DNA of 64,000 nt. Source: Amylibacter sp. SFDW26 (GTDB lineage: Bacteria > Pseudomonadota > Alphaproteobacteria > Rhodobacterales > Rhodobacteraceae). A program made the translations under genes and the position numbers. The stretch is taken from NCBI RefSeq assembly GCF_009184395.1, contig NZ_WEIC01000001.1, positions 186,001-250,000 of the forward strand, written 5' to 3'. The notes beneath the pieces were generated by a model that saw nothing but the letters and a program-made list of their open reading frames with translations, did no database searches and was not told the origin of the DNA. Shown here in pieces: positions 52,861 through 62,392 of the stretch. Numbering within the stretch: the stretch's first letter is position 1; each line of letters begins with the position of its first letter.

Positions 52861-54195
52861 ATGTTAAAAAACAAAATAATGGCAGTAACCATAGGTCTCA
52901 TGTTGGCAACAACAACGGCTAACACACAAACACTTCGTTCGGACAATGGGCCTGCGGAGCGACCACCTGCAAGCTTTAAGGGTAATCAATATGTAGATTC
53001 TAAAGGCTGCGTTTATATTCGTGCAGGCAATGGAGCACGCGTTTCTTGGGTTCCACGTGTGAACCGCTCTAGAAACGTGTTTTGTAGCTCGCGCAATAAA
53101 CCATCGTTGAGTGCGACACAATTGGCTGCGATTTCAGGAAAACCAGCTACGCGTGTAAAGAAGCCTGTTGTGAAAGCAAAGCCTGCGCCTAAGCCTGTAA
53201 AAACTGCTGCAGCGCCTACTGTCCAAGCCCAAAAGCCAGTTGTTCAACAGAAACCTCGAAAAGCTAAAATATTTAGCAACCCTGTTATTGTTAAACAACC
53301 AACAGTCAAAATCGCGAAGCCAAAGCCCGCTGTGAAGCCTCAAAGAGTTATAAGTCAACAAGCTCCGTTAATTATTACTCCGCAGCCCCCAGCTCCACGT
53401 AAGGCTGTTGTGAAACGGCCAATCAAAACACAAAACACAGCGACTAGAACAAGAGCAAACCGATACGCGGTACGCAATGGCCCTCAAGCCGTACATCCAG
53501 CGGATTTAATTGCCAGCGGGCGTGAAAATGGTGGTGAGGTTCTTTTGGCTTCTAACACCACATCAAAACTTAAATCCGTTCGTGGTTATAGTGCTGACCA
53601 ACGCCGTGCGAATAGAAACCTTGCGGTACGTAACGGTCCACAAGCTGTACATCCAGCGGATGTGATCCGAGCAGCAAATAATGGTGTCGTTTATAAACCA
53701 GCGGCTCGATCCACTAGCGTTGCGACGAATGTCAAAAACGGTAAAGATCCAATTCACAATATTACGGTTTACAAATCTACGATCGGTTCGGATGTAACAC
53801 CGCGTGGTGATGCTCAGATGGAAATGATTTGGACGAATACTGTTCCTCGCCGTTTGGTGACTAAAGTTCGTGCAAGAGAAACAGTGGTACCAGCCGCTGC
53901 AAAACAGCAAGACATTTTCCGCATCAGTTCTAAAAGCACAAAGAAAGCACCAAAAGCTGCAAAGTTAAAAGCACGTTATGTGCAACTTGGAACTTTTGGC
54001 AACACGGTAAATGCTAAGAAAACCATCGCATTGTTTCAAAAACGCGGGCAGAAGGTCAGCACACGAGCGATCAAACGCAATGGTAAGAGCTACCGTGTGA
54101 TTTTCCTTGGGCCATTCACTTCTAGCACCCAAGCTAAAAACGCTATGGCTTCTGCAAAATCAGCAGGCTACCGTGACGCGTTTTTTGTACGCTAG
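52861..54195 (+). CDS. SPOR-domain cell-envelope protein
   Basis: This 444-residue protein has a signal peptide (MLKNKIMAVTIGLMLATTTA), then a conserved Cys-containing domain (YVDSKGCVYIRAGNGARVSW), a long Lys/Pro/Ala-rich spacer, and a C-terminal SPOR domain (ARYVQLGTFGNTVNAKKTIA to end). SPOR domains bind peptidoglycan stripped of stem peptides at the septum. A motif AVRNGPQAVHPAD is repeated at about residues 201-213 and 257-269. It is probably periplasmic and linked to cell division. The CAP gene overlaps its stop. Confidence 0.85.
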   Translation: MLKNKIMAVTIGLMLATTTANTQTLRSDNGPAERPPASFKGNQYVDSKGCVYIRAGNGARVSWVPRVNRSRNVFCSSRNKPSLSATQLAAISGKPATRVKKPVVKAKPAPKPVKTAAAPTVQAQKPVVQQKPRKAKIFSNPVIVKQPTVKIAKPKPAVKPQRVISQQAPLIITPQPPAPRKAVVKRPIKTQNTATRTRANRYAVRNGPQAVHPADLIASGRENGGEVLLASNTTSKLKSVRGYSADQRRANRNLAVRNGPQAVHPADVIRAANNGVVYKPAARSTSVATNVKNGKDPIHNITVYKSTIGSDVTPRGDAQMEMIWTNTVPRRLVTKVRARETVVPAAAKQQDIFRISSKSTKKAPKAAKLKARYVQLGTFGNTVNAKKTIALFQKRGQKVSTRAIKRNGKSYRVIFLGPFTSSTQAKNAMASAKSAGYRDAFFVR

Positions 54196-54635
54196 TGACT
54201 GGTAAGGTCACATTTATTATAGCAGCCGTTTTTTCAATCGGCTGTTTTTTTCCATCTTATGCGGATGAAGTACAAGACCTGACAACATTGTTGAATGCCG
54301 AACGCAAAGCCAAAGGCCGTAAAGTTTTGCGTGTTTCGGACACCTTGAATGTGATTGCCCAAAAGCATGCTGAAGATATGGTTGCGAATGGATATTTTTC
54401 GCATACGGGCCGTGATGGATCTACATTGGGTAAGCGAATGAAACGGCAGGGATATAAATTCTGTTATGCCGCTGAAAACATTGCGTCAGGCCAGAAAACA
54501 CCCGAAGAAACTATGAGTTCGTGGCGTAATTCACCTGGCCATAATAAAAATAACCTCAGCCGTAAATCGACCGAAGTTGGTGCAGGCTTTGCTGGTCAAA
54601 GCATGTGGGTGCTGGTGTTTGGAAAACCTTGTTAG
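54195..54635 (+). CDS. Secreted CAP-domain (YkwD-like) protein
   Basis: This 146-residue protein starts at a GTG overlapping the last base of the SPOR gene stop. It has a signal peptide (cleavage near SYA-DEV) and a CAP fold with AQKHAEDMVANGYFSHTG, YAAENIASGQKTPEETMSSW and NSPGHNKNN. The His/Glu/His residues typical of the CAP pocket are present (H in HAEDM, E in AENIA, H in PGHN). Function in bacteria is poorly known. Probably co-expressed with the SPOR protein. Confidence 0.88.
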   Translation: MTGKVTFIIAAVFSIGCFFPSYADEVQDLTTLLNAERKAKGRKVLRVSDTLNVIAQKHAEDMVANGYFSHTGRDGSTLGKRMKRQGYKFCYAAENIASGQKTPEETMSSWRNSPGHNKNNLSRKSTEVGAGFAGQSMWVLVFGKPC

Positions 54636-54640
54636 GTTGT

Positions 54641-55030
54641 TTAATAAGCTGCGTATGATTTTTCTTCAACTAATGCTGAACCCATCGCTATATTGATCTG
54701 TTTCTTTAAATCGGCACGTTTATCGTTCGTTACATAAACTGCACGCGCTAGGCGAATAAATTCATCACCAAAATCACCAGCACGCTCACAGTCTCGAATG
54801 TCATCTTCGATATCCCACAACTCTTTATTCACTGTCAAAAGGGCAGATGTAAGCGATGTAAGCTCATCTGTATCTGGAATATGCACTTTTGCGACGGCTT
54901 GTAATGCAGCTTGCTCTACATGGACGTTCTTTAATTTTGCGGCATCAGAGATGTTTTCCGATTTGATTTGCAAAATCGTCAATTTATCTAACAATTCGCC
55001 TGGCGCAATTGGCGTTAAAATATCACTCAT
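54641..55030 (-). CDS. DUF6165 family protein
   Basis: This 129-residue, helical, charged protein starts MSDILTPIAPGELLDKLTIL and has NKELWDIEDDIRDCERAGDF and VYVTNDKRADLKKQINI, the DUF6165 pattern. The ATG at 55030 overlaps the stop of the TPR gene by 8 bp, so both are translated from one mRNA. DUF6165 genes are frequently beside TPR glycosyltransferase-like genes, which suggests a shared role in surface glycan assembly. Confidence 0.82.
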   Translation of the reverse strand: MSDILTPIAPGELLDKLTILQIKSENISDAAKLKNVHVEQAALQAVAKVHIPDTDELTSLTSALLTVNKELWDIEDDIRDCERAGDFGDEFIRLARAVYVTNDKRADLKKQINIAMGSALVEEKSYAAY

Positions 55031-56405
55031 GTTTTTTCCACTGTTTGACACGTTTTATAATATCTTTTTTCAAACCTTTAAACACAGCATCCCAATCCCC
55101 AGTATTTTCCTGAATAATCAAGCGCATAGATGGGTACCAAGGGGTGTGTTTTGGAAAAGGTCTATACAGCCAATATGGCTCCGAATGCAGCAAATTCCAC
55201 ACTTCTATACCCATTGAGCCAGCAACATGTACAATGGCGCTATCCATTGAGATGACAAGGTCCAATTCTTGCATCAATGCAGCGCTATCCGCAAAATCAC
55301 GGTCATTGCCAGCTGCATCCACAATCACCGTAGAAGTGCCATCATTTTTAAAGTCATCCAAAAGTGGGCCTTTATAAAGCGAGAACATTTGGATATCTGG
55401 AATGTCTGACAGTTCTAAAAATTGTTCATGCCCAAACGATCGTTTATGGTTTGCACGATATGTAACAGACCCCGACCACATTACCCCAATTTTGAAACGC
55501 TCGGAAAAGGGGGCCAGAATATTACGCGCACGCTTGATTGAGTCCTCTGGAATGCTCATCGGGGCAGGGGCTGGCAAATCATCTAATGTTGCTTTTAGGT
55601 GTAAGGGTAAATCCATCATTGGAACCCAATAATCGCATCCTGCCAATTCGTCTTGTGTCTCAATGACATCAATGTCTTTTTCAATCTCAGCAAACAATCT
55701 GCGTAATGGTGTTTTAATCACCATTTTAATTGTACAACCCTGGCTTTTCAGCGTGCTTAAGAAGCGCGCCATTAATACCGTATCTCCAAAGCCTTGTTCT
55801 GGAATTACTAGAATGGTCTTTCCGTTTAAATCTTCTCCATCCCACTTCGGGAATGAAAATTCTGGTGCGGTAAGTTCATCACCTTTCCAACGCCAGTTAA
55901 AGGTTTTAAAACCAGCTTGGTAATCGCCTTTTGCCAGTTGTACAAAAGCCAGTTGGATATAATTTTCAGCATAGTCAGGGAATTTTTTAATCCCCTTTTT
56001 CAAAATATTTTGTGCTTTATTAAGTTGATGCACACCACGGTAACATTTCCCCAATCCTGAATAGTTTTCAGGATTATTTGGTTGCACTTCTACGATTGTT
56101 TTACGCAGCTTAATCGCATCTTTGATACGTCCAGCATCATAAAACGCATTTGCGGCATTGTTCATAACCGAGATCGATGTAGAATCTAATTCTAAGGCAC
56201 GTAAGTGGGTTGCAACAGCCAAGTCATATTTCGCTTCTTTACGGAATAACGCGCCAAGGTTTGACCAAATCACTGCATCCTTTGGGCGGTTTTGTAAATA
56301 AATACCGTATAGATTTCTTGCAGTCTCTAAATCACCTTTTTGGTGTGCCTTAATGGCTGCTTGGCGAACGCCTGATATAGAGTTGAGTTTCTGTGGCTCA
56401 GTCAT
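55023..56405 (-). CDS. TPR protein with glycosyltransferase-9-like C-terminal domain
   Basis: This 460-residue protein has about four tetratricopeptide repeats in the first 170 residues (AVIWSNLGALFRKEAKYDLA, SVMNNAANAFYDAGRIKDAI, ENYSGLGKCYRGVHQLNKAQ). The rest resembles an ADP-heptose-type GT-B domain: ILVIPEQGFGDTVLMARFLS and LVISMDSAIVHVAGSMGIEVWNLL (shown in part) with the D-S-A-x-x-H-V-A-G donor motif. It is a likely cytoplasmic sugar transferase or glycan-binding protein. Downstream is the DUF6165 partner. Confidence 0.83.
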   Translation of the reverse strand: MTEPQKLNSISGVRQAAIKAHQKGDLETARNLYGIYLQNRPKDAVIWSNLGALFRKEAKYDLAVATHLRALELDSTSISVMNNAANAFYDAGRIKDAIKLRKTIVEVQPNNPENYSGLGKCYRGVHQLNKAQNILKKGIKKFPDYAENYIQLAFVQLAKGDYQAGFKTFNWRWKGDELTAPEFSFPKWDGEDLNGKTILVIPEQGFGDTVLMARFLSTLKSQGCTIKMVIKTPLRRLFAEIEKDIDVIETQDELAGCDYWVPMMDLPLHLKATLDDLPAPAPMSIPEDSIKRARNILAPFSERFKIGVMWSGSVTYRANHKRSFGHEQFLELSDIPDIQMFSLYKGPLLDDFKNDGTSTVIVDAAGNDRDFADSAALMQELDLVISMDSAIVHVAGSMGIEVWNLLHSEPYWLYRPFPKHTPWYPSMRLIIQENTGDWDAVFKGLKKDIIKRVKQWKKHE

Positions 56406-56558
56406 GGCCTATTTGCCCCTTAAAGCGAAGTTTTTCACGTCTTTTCAGCTATTATAGGCTGTGGTGTTGAAACCGTAACATATTTGATATCAAGAATTAA
56501 CATTGTCGCGGTTTAATGACCTGTTATAAAGGCAAAAATATGATCATAGGGGCGAAAA

Positions 56559-57941
56559 ATGTCAGAGGCAGTACTAATTGACACCGAAAACACTGAACGT
56601 GCCTATGAAATTGATGGGACGCTAATCGTCGCTGTACAAGACGCTGTAGAAGCAGATGATCGTGTGGGGTTGCTTGAACTCTTAGATCCGTTTCATCCAG
56701 CTGACATTGCCGATATTTATGAACAAATCAGTGAAAAAGAACGCAAAGCGTTTACTGCCCTTTGGGGTAAAGATTTCGATGGTGAAGTTCTGGCGGAAAT
56801 CGACGAAGGTCTGTTGGACGATGTATTCGAAGAATTGTCTGACGAAGTGGTTTCGGAAGCCTTCAAAGACTTAGATACAGATGACGTTGTTGATCTGATC
56901 GAAGATCTGGATGAACCACATCAAGAACGCGTTTTAGAAACCCTAGAGGATTCAGATCGTGTCGCGGTTGAACAAGCGCTAAGTTACCCTGAAAACTCTG
57001 CAGGACGTTTGATGCAGCGTGAATTGGTTATGGCGCCGACACATTGGAATGTGGGGCAGGCGATTGATTATCTACGCAATGAAAAAGGCCTACCAGATCA
57101 GTTTTATGATGTGGTTATGGTCGACCCAACACTAACACCCGTTGGCAAAGTTCCTTTATCCAGCTTGATGTCGAATGCACGTAAAGTGATGATGACAGAT
57201 ATTATGGACGAAGAGTTTCGGACCATTCCAGTGATGCAAGAGCAAGAAGATGTGGCTTATGCATTTAACCAATACAACATGGTATCAGCCCCTGTGGTGG
57301 ATGAAGAAGATCGTTTGGTGGGCGTCATCACCATCGATGACGCGATGGAAGTTTTGGAAGATGAGGCCGAAGAAGACATCAAACGTCTTGCAGGTGTGGG
57401 TGATGAAAGCCTGACCGATAATATGTGGTCTACTACGCGGCAACGTTTTCCGTGGTTGGCCGTGAACCTTGTGACCTCTGTTCTTGCCTCTATCGTGATT
57501 GCACAATTTGCAGATACTATCGAAGCAATCGTTGCTTTGGCTGTTCTGATGCCGATTGTGGCCTCTATGGGGGGCAATGCTGGCACTCAAACCCTTACAG
57601 TTGCTGTACGTGCGCTGGCAACGAAAGATTTAACGCCAGCCAACGCATGGCGGGTTATTCGCAGGGAGTTGTCTGTGGGGTTGTTAAATGGCCTGTTGTT
57701 TGCCGTGATCATCGGCATGATCGGGTATTATTGGTACAGTATGCCGATGCTGGGCGTGGTGTTGGCTCTTGCTATGGTTGGCAATCTTGTCGTTGCTGGG
57801 CTGGCGGGTATTTTAGTGCCGCTCGGTCTTGATAAAGTGGGTATCGACCCTGCATTGGCATCGGGTGCATTTGTGACAACAGTTACGGATATTGTTGGTT
57901 TTTTTGCTTTTTTAGGCTTTGCAGCAATGCTGTTGCTTTAA
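56559..57941 (+). CDS. mgtE: Magnesium transporter MgtE
   Basis: This 460-residue protein has the acidic N domain (LLELLDPFHPADIADIYEQI), two CBS domains (about residues 145-265; MTDIMDEEFRTIPVMQEQED), and a five-helix channel domain (from about 290) with PIVASMGGNAGTQTLTVAVR, the conserved pore-lining motif. Mg2+ sensing by the N and CBS domains gates the channel. It is a single gene, convergent with the long envelope gene; ends overlap by 4 bp. Confidence 0.94.
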   Translation: MSEAVLIDTENTERAYEIDGTLIVAVQDAVEADDRVGLLELLDPFHPADIADIYEQISEKERKAFTALWGKDFDGEVLAEIDEGLLDDVFEELSDEVVSEAFKDLDTDDVVDLIEDLDEPHQERVLETLEDSDRVAVEQALSYPENSAGRLMQRELVMAPTHWNVGQAIDYLRNEKGLPDQFYDVVMVDPTLTPVGKVPLSSLMSNARKVMMTDIMDEEFRTIPVMQEQEDVAYAFNQYNMVSAPVVDEEDRLVGVITIDDAMEVLEDEAEEDIKRLAGVGDESLTDNMWSTTRQRFPWLAVNLVTSVLASIVIAQFADTIEAIVALAVLMPIVASMGGNAGTQTLTVAVRALATKDLTPANAWRVIRRELSVGLLNGLLFAVIIGMIGYYWYSMPMLGVVLALAMVGNLVVAGLAGILVPLGLDKVGIDPALASGAFVTTVTDIVGFFAFLGFAAMLLL

Positions 57942-60409
57942 CGTTTAGGCATCCGAAGCACTTGATTGCGGCTGCCCTTTGTAATCCTAACAGAGCTTTC
58001 TCCAATAGCAGCGACGTTCCAACCACTAAAGCTTTGGCCTGACTTTACTTTCACATAACGCCCACTTGGCATGCGCACCAATGCGCGGCGGCTAGAAGCT
58101 TTGCCATAAACACCGATCAGTGAAATACGGCGCTTGTTTACGCTGGCTTTTTCTGTTGCTTGACGCTGAACGCTTGCGACAGTTGCAGAGCTGGGCTTGG
58201 ATGTGCCTCGTGCGGTTCTTGGTGTCAGCGCTGCCGTTTGAATGCTTTCTTTTTTCACCGATTTTGCTTCATCAGCTTTCAAGCGAGCAACTTTTCGCGA
58301 CAGGTTAGAGGGGCGTGCGCGTGGGCGCGCAATATCACGGACAGCTTCTTGAATAGCAACTTGAATTTCACTTGGATCAACGGGTTGCGGTTTGATCTCT
58401 TCTTTTAAGATTTTTAAACTTCTTGGACGCTGGCGTGGTTTTAATGCGGCCAGTTCAGGATCGGCTGGCGGAGCAAGAGCCGCTGCAGCAATTTCTTTTA
58501 CACGATCAGCTATAACGGCTGGACGTGCGCGTGGTTGCAGAGCTTTTAAAGCTGGATCTGCCAAAGCCAACAAGTCCGGTTCTTGTAGCGTTTCTTCTAC
58601 AGTCTGCTCTATTGTTTCAGAAACCGTAACATTTTCGTCTGTTGTTACGTCTGCTTCTGGGGCTTGTGCCAGCAATTGTGCCGCGGCTTCTATTTCTGCC
58701 TTATGTATTTCAGCAAAATCATCACTGCGCATTTTTGGCAGGATATCTTTCAATGGGTCAGGTGATATATTCAACTGCTCACGTACTGGCGGAATAATAT
58801 CTGGTACACCTGCGAATAACGTAATGCCTTCTGCGCCCAAAGTACCATCTTTGGTTGGGACAAGATCAACAAGCGGTTGTTCTGTCTCTACCTCTACTGG
58901 TGTTGTTTCAACAATTGATGTTTCCTGTGGTGCCAGTGTAACAATTTCAGTTTGATCTGTTGTCTCTGATAGCGCAGTGTCTCGTTCAATCGCGTCTTCA
59001 GTATTTTCCTGCTCCACAACAGTTTCTGGCGCGGTTTCTGCAATCACGTCAGCGTCTAAATCTACAGGTGCATTGTATTCAATGTTTGTTTGCGCTTCTG
59101 CAAGATCATTGGTTACAGGCTCTATTATTGCTTCAGCTTCTTTTTTGGCTGCATCTATATTTGTTTGTGCGACTTCTACTTCTGTTTGTTGTTCTTCAGT
59201 CAGAGCTTCTTCTGTAACCTCAACGGGTTCTTCTTCGACGATTGGTACTTCTGTTGGAACGGATGCAGTTTCTGTTCCGCTTGTTGGCGCAATCTCTGTC
59301 TGGCTTTCTTGTTCAACAGGAGCAACGTCTACAATTTCAGGGCTTTCAATTACCACTTCAGGCGCAGGTTGTTCGTTTAATCGTGCAATTTCCTCTTTAC
59401 CATCAAACAATGTGGTGAAAAACCAATAGGCCAAGGTGATCAAGATCAGGGCGATTAATATAATGAAGTGGCGCGCTTTAAGCTTACCTTTTATTTCATT
59501 TTTCGCAGTTTTACCTTGTGGCGTTTTCAAAGTTCCTGCGGTTAAACCAATTGTTTTTTCTGGAGCGCGTTTAGCATCGGCATCGGTCATTCCAATCGAT
59601 AAACGTGGCGTTGGTGACTGAAAAGAAGCTTTTGGAAGTGTCGGCTCTTTTTTACCTTTCTTAGGTGCTACTAATTCTTTACTGCGAACCGTTTCAAATG
59701 CACTAAAGTCTGTTTTTTCGATAACAGGTATGTTTTCGTCTTGAGTAGGCGCTTCATCTTCAGGCGCGGAAACTTCGGCAGGCTTTATATCTGTTTTTAC
59801 GACCTTAGTGGGCTTTGGCGTAGGAGGTGTTGGAATAGGGGGTGTTTCAGGTGCTTTTTCTGTTTCAACAGGCGCAGCTTTTTTCGCCTCAGTTTTCTCA
59901 GGCTCTACGGCTGGATGCGGACCATCATAGAACCGAGCATCGCGTGGAAAATCCGCTGCGTCAAATTTTGTTGTATAATACGCAGCTTGAAATCCGTGAC
60001 CTGTGACAAACTCTTTTGCTTCTGAAATGGTCTGTTTAGTTACCGCCGCAATATAACAGGGGCTGCCATCCGTTTTATGATCTAAATCATAAATTAAATC
60101 ATCTGATGCATAGGGCGTTTGCTCACTTAAAAATGTATGCACCCTTGTATCAACGGCATGGCCTTTAGAGCCTGCCAAATCTATTCGTGATACGAATACT
60201 TCTGATCGTGGAATGCGCACACGTGCCACTAAAACGCCATTGCCATCGGGGCTGAGCCCATTTTTCAATTTCTCAATGTCGTCAGAAAAATTGGGTGCTT
60301 CAAGGGATACTTTCCCAAGTAAAATCCATTGTTTTTTTTCATCTCGATGCCACAATGAGACGCCTTCGTTCGAAAGGTCGATTGCATATTTTTCTTGTGA
60401 TGTACTCAT
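57938..60409 (-). CDS. Large envelope protein with PilP-like C-terminal domain
   Basis: This 823-residue protein starts MSTSQEKYAIDLSNEGVSLW, a soluble alpha/beta domain of about 180 residues related to the neighbour gene at 60464-61318. A Lys/Pro-rich linker, one TM helix (HFIILIALILITLAYWFFTT, about residues 328-347), then about 380 residues of acidic, low-complexity sequence with three PRxRP boxes (ALQPRARP, ALKPRQRP, IARPRARP), and a final small domain ISLIGVYGKASSRRALVRMP resembling PilP of type IV pili. It probably spans the periplasm. The ATG at 60409 is chosen because it starts the conserved domain. Confidence 0.7.
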   Translation of the reverse strand: MSTSQEKYAIDLSNEGVSLWHRDEKKQWILLGKVSLEAPNFSDDIEKLKNGLSPDGNGVLVARVRIPRSEVFVSRIDLAGSKGHAVDTRVHTFLSEQTPYASDDLIYDLDHKTDGSPCYIAAVTKQTISEAKEFVTGHGFQAAYYTTKFDAADFPRDARFYDGPHPAVEPEKTEAKKAAPVETEKAPETPPIPTPPTPKPTKVVKTDIKPAEVSAPEDEAPTQDENIPVIEKTDFSAFETVRSKELVAPKKGKKEPTLPKASFQSPTPRLSIGMTDADAKRAPEKTIGLTAGTLKTPQGKTAKNEIKGKLKARHFIILIALILITLAYWFFTTLFDGKEEIARLNEQPAPEVVIESPEIVDVAPVEQESQTEIAPTSGTETASVPTEVPIVEEEPVEVTEEALTEEQQTEVEVAQTNIDAAKKEAEAIIEPVTNDLAEAQTNIEYNAPVDLDADVIAETAPETVVEQENTEDAIERDTALSETTDQTEIVTLAPQETSIVETTPVEVETEQPLVDLVPTKDGTLGAEGITLFAGVPDIIPPVREQLNISPDPLKDILPKMRSDDFAEIHKAEIEAAAQLLAQAPEADVTTDENVTVSETIEQTVEETLQEPDLLALADPALKALQPRARPAVIADRVKEIAAAALAPPADPELAALKPRQRPRSLKILKEEIKPQPVDPSEIQVAIQEAVRDIARPRARPSNLSRKVARLKADEAKSVKKESIQTAALTPRTARGTSKPSSATVASVQRQATEKASVNKRRISLIGVYGKASSRRALVRMPSGRYVKVKSGQSFSGWNVAAIGESSVRITKGSRNQVLRMPKR

Positions 60410-60463
60410 CGAGAGACGTTTACCCTTATACCGTCTGGTCTTGCCCGCCAGTTTGTCAGGCAA

Positions 60464-61318
60464 CTATAGGATTAATTTCGATTTTTCGAAAGAGAAAATC
60501 TGGGGAGTAATACTGCTAGCGAGAATTAGCTGGTCATAAGATGCCCCATTTCCATGCTGAGCGGTTTTATGAATCTTGGGCCATAAATAAATACCTGCAA
60601 GAATGGATCCAAGTATCAGGAACAATGCAACAAACCACAACAATCCAAATTCGGTTTTTGCAGGTGGGGATTGATCGGTTTGCACCGAGGGTTCGACCTC
60701 TTCATCACCTTCATTAAACAAGTTCTCTACGATTGAATCATCATCGTAATCATCGTCGAACTCTTCCATTGCTGAAATAACTTCGCTTTCCAAAGAGTCT
60801 TGGGGCGTGACAGGGGCAGGGCTTGCAGGATGTAATTGAAAATTAGGACGCCTTGGAAAGGCATTTGCATTTACATCCGTGGTATATTGAGATGGTGTAA
60901 AGCCAATCATATGAACGAATGTCTCAGCTTGTTTGACAACATCAACACTGGTCCATGCAACATTGAAATCGATCCCATCCTTAGCGTGCTCGATATCAAA
61001 CAATATGTTTTTAATTGGCATATTTGCAGCATGTTCAAGCGTTCTAACAATATGTTCCTCTAAACTTATGGAGCTATCTGGATTGCCTTTGATAATTAAT
61101 GTTTTCACTTCTGCTGTTGGAATGCGCACGATCGCGCTGCGCGGACCAGGTTCAATCGCCTCTGCCGCTTGTTTTAAAGTTTCTAATTGTTGACGCAGGT
61201 TGCCCGAGGTCAGTGGTACACTTCCCAAAAACTCCCATTTTTGCTCGGGTTTTCTGTGCCATAGAAAGATTCCATCGTTAGACAGATCTAGTGCAAATGC
61301 TGAAGGAGTTTGGGTCAT
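60464..61318 (-). CDS. Shorter paralogue of the PilP-like envelope protein
   Basis: This 284-residue protein begins MTQTPSAFALDLSNDGIFLW and has the same N-terminal domain as the following gene (LSNDGIFLWHRKPEQKWEFL against LSNEGVSLWHRDEKKQWILL). An acidic linker (EEFDDDYDDDSIVENLF) leads to one TM helix (FGLLWFVALFLILGSILAGI) and a short tail. It lies 54 bp upstream of the long paralogue on the same strand and probably forms a complex with it. Family function unknown. The ATG at 61318 is favoured over the in-frame start at 61366. Confidence 0.68.
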   Translation of the reverse strand: MTQTPSAFALDLSNDGIFLWHRKPEQKWEFLGSVPLTSGNLRQQLETLKQAAEAIEPGPRSAIVRIPTAEVKTLIIKGNPDSSISLEEHIVRTLEHAANMPIKNILFDIEHAKDGIDFNVAWTSVDVVKQAETFVHMIGFTPSQYTTDVNANAFPRRPNFQLHPASPAPVTPQDSLESEVISAMEEFDDDYDDDSIVENLFNEGDEEVEPSVQTDQSPPAKTEFGLLWFVALFLILGSILAGIYLWPKIHKTAQHGNGASYDQLILASSITPQIFSFEKSKLIL

Positions 61319-61552
61319 ATAAGTGTCAGATCGCTCTTGTTCTGTTCGGTTTGTATAATATTTCAACTCACGCGGCTAGATTTTTTAAATCAGACCGTTT
61401 TCACACTCTTTACATTATATGCTGATAAGCCTTGCAGATGTCCTATTGCTTGTAAACGGGGATATTCGATTTTTGAACACCTGTTATGAAGCATTATAAT
61501 AACTGAATTTGACGTTTTTTGGGCAGAAAATGCTGTTCAGTATCAGGTAATG

Positions 61553-62017
61553 TTAAATCGCAAGATCAAGCCGTGGTTTCCAAAACGGACGGAATAACTC
61601 GATTTTTGGACAACGGTTCATCACAACTTTTAAGCCAGCTTCTTCGGCTAATTTAGCCGCACGATCATCATAAACACCTATTTGCCCCCAAAGCACTTTG
61701 GCACCAATCTCTATGGCCTGTTCTGTGATGCCATAAAGTTCTTCTTTAGGGCGAAACACTTCAACCATATCCACGGGGCGATCAATTTCTTGAAGTGAGT
61801 GAAACACGGGTATACCGCGAATTTCCGTCAACTTCGGGTTTGGGTTTACAGGAATCATATCATAACCTGTTTCATGCAAAACACGCAGCACACCATAGCT
61901 AAACTTTGTCTTGTCACCACTGGCGCCAACCATTGCGATCGTTTTAACCGAGCGCAAAATCTCAGACATATACTCTGTCGAATAGTCGTATAGATGATCA
62001 ATATCAGCTTCGGGCAT
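61553..62017 (-). CDS. CoA-binding domain protein (YccU-like)
   Basis: This 154-residue single-domain protein of the CoA_binding_2 family has IAMVGASGDKTKFSYGVLRVL as the Rossmann loop, PVNPNPKLTEIRGIPVFHSL, and ALEIGAKVLWGQIGVYDD-like DMVEVFRPKEE signatures, with a terminal NRCPKIEL. It binds CoA as in the succinyl-CoA synthetase alpha subunit, but its role is not known. The start follows the ferredoxin stop immediately with an AAGGAGG ribosome site, so it is the third gene of the mtoX operon. Confidence 0.88.
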   Translation of the reverse strand: MPEADIDHLYDYSTEYMSEILRSVKTIAMVGASGDKTKFSYGVLRVLHETGYDMIPVNPNPKLTEIRGIPVFHSLQEIDRPVDMVEVFRPKEELYGITEQAIEIGAKVLWGQIGVYDDRAAKLAEEAGLKVVMNRCPKIELFRPFWKPRLDLAI

Positions 62018-62392
62018 TTATGCCTCCTTTGGTGTAGCAATATCCGCTTTAAGCTCATGTGGTTCTAACGGATCAAGGAATGGGTTGCGGTAAAGTTTGT
62101 CATGGCTTTCAACGCCAATGTCCAATGTGCAATCTGATTTGGGGCGGGCAACACATAGCAGGACATAGCCATTGTTGATCTGACGATTGTTTAGGGCAAC
62201 TTGCCTGCGTTGATCTACATCGCCAGTTTTTAGTTTCGCCGCACAGGTAATACAGCCGCCATATTTGCAGCCATAAGGTAAATCGACACCTTGCTCGCGT
62301 AATGTATCCAGTAACGGGCGCCGCGCATCGACCTGATAGGTCGCGTCATCGCGGTTTGCGATGGTTATTGTATGGGTTTCATTCACAGCCAA
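62018..62392 (-). CDS. 2Fe-2S ferredoxin
   Basis: This 124-residue plant-type ferredoxin has a CKYGGCITCAAKL cluster loop and a distal Cys in LLCVARPKSDC, giving four ligands. The start is unclear: a TTG at 62392 or a GTG at 62386 are possible, both inside the end of mtoX. It is a soluble electron carrier, probably for a redox partner of the methanethiol oxidase pathway; the partner is not visible. Confidence 0.88.
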   Translation of the reverse strand: MAVNETHTITIANRDDATYQVDARRPLLDTLREQGVDLPYGCKYGGCITCAAKLKTGDVDQRRQVALNNRQINNGYVLLCVARPKSDCTLDIGVESHDKLYRNPFLDPLEPHELKADIATPKEA

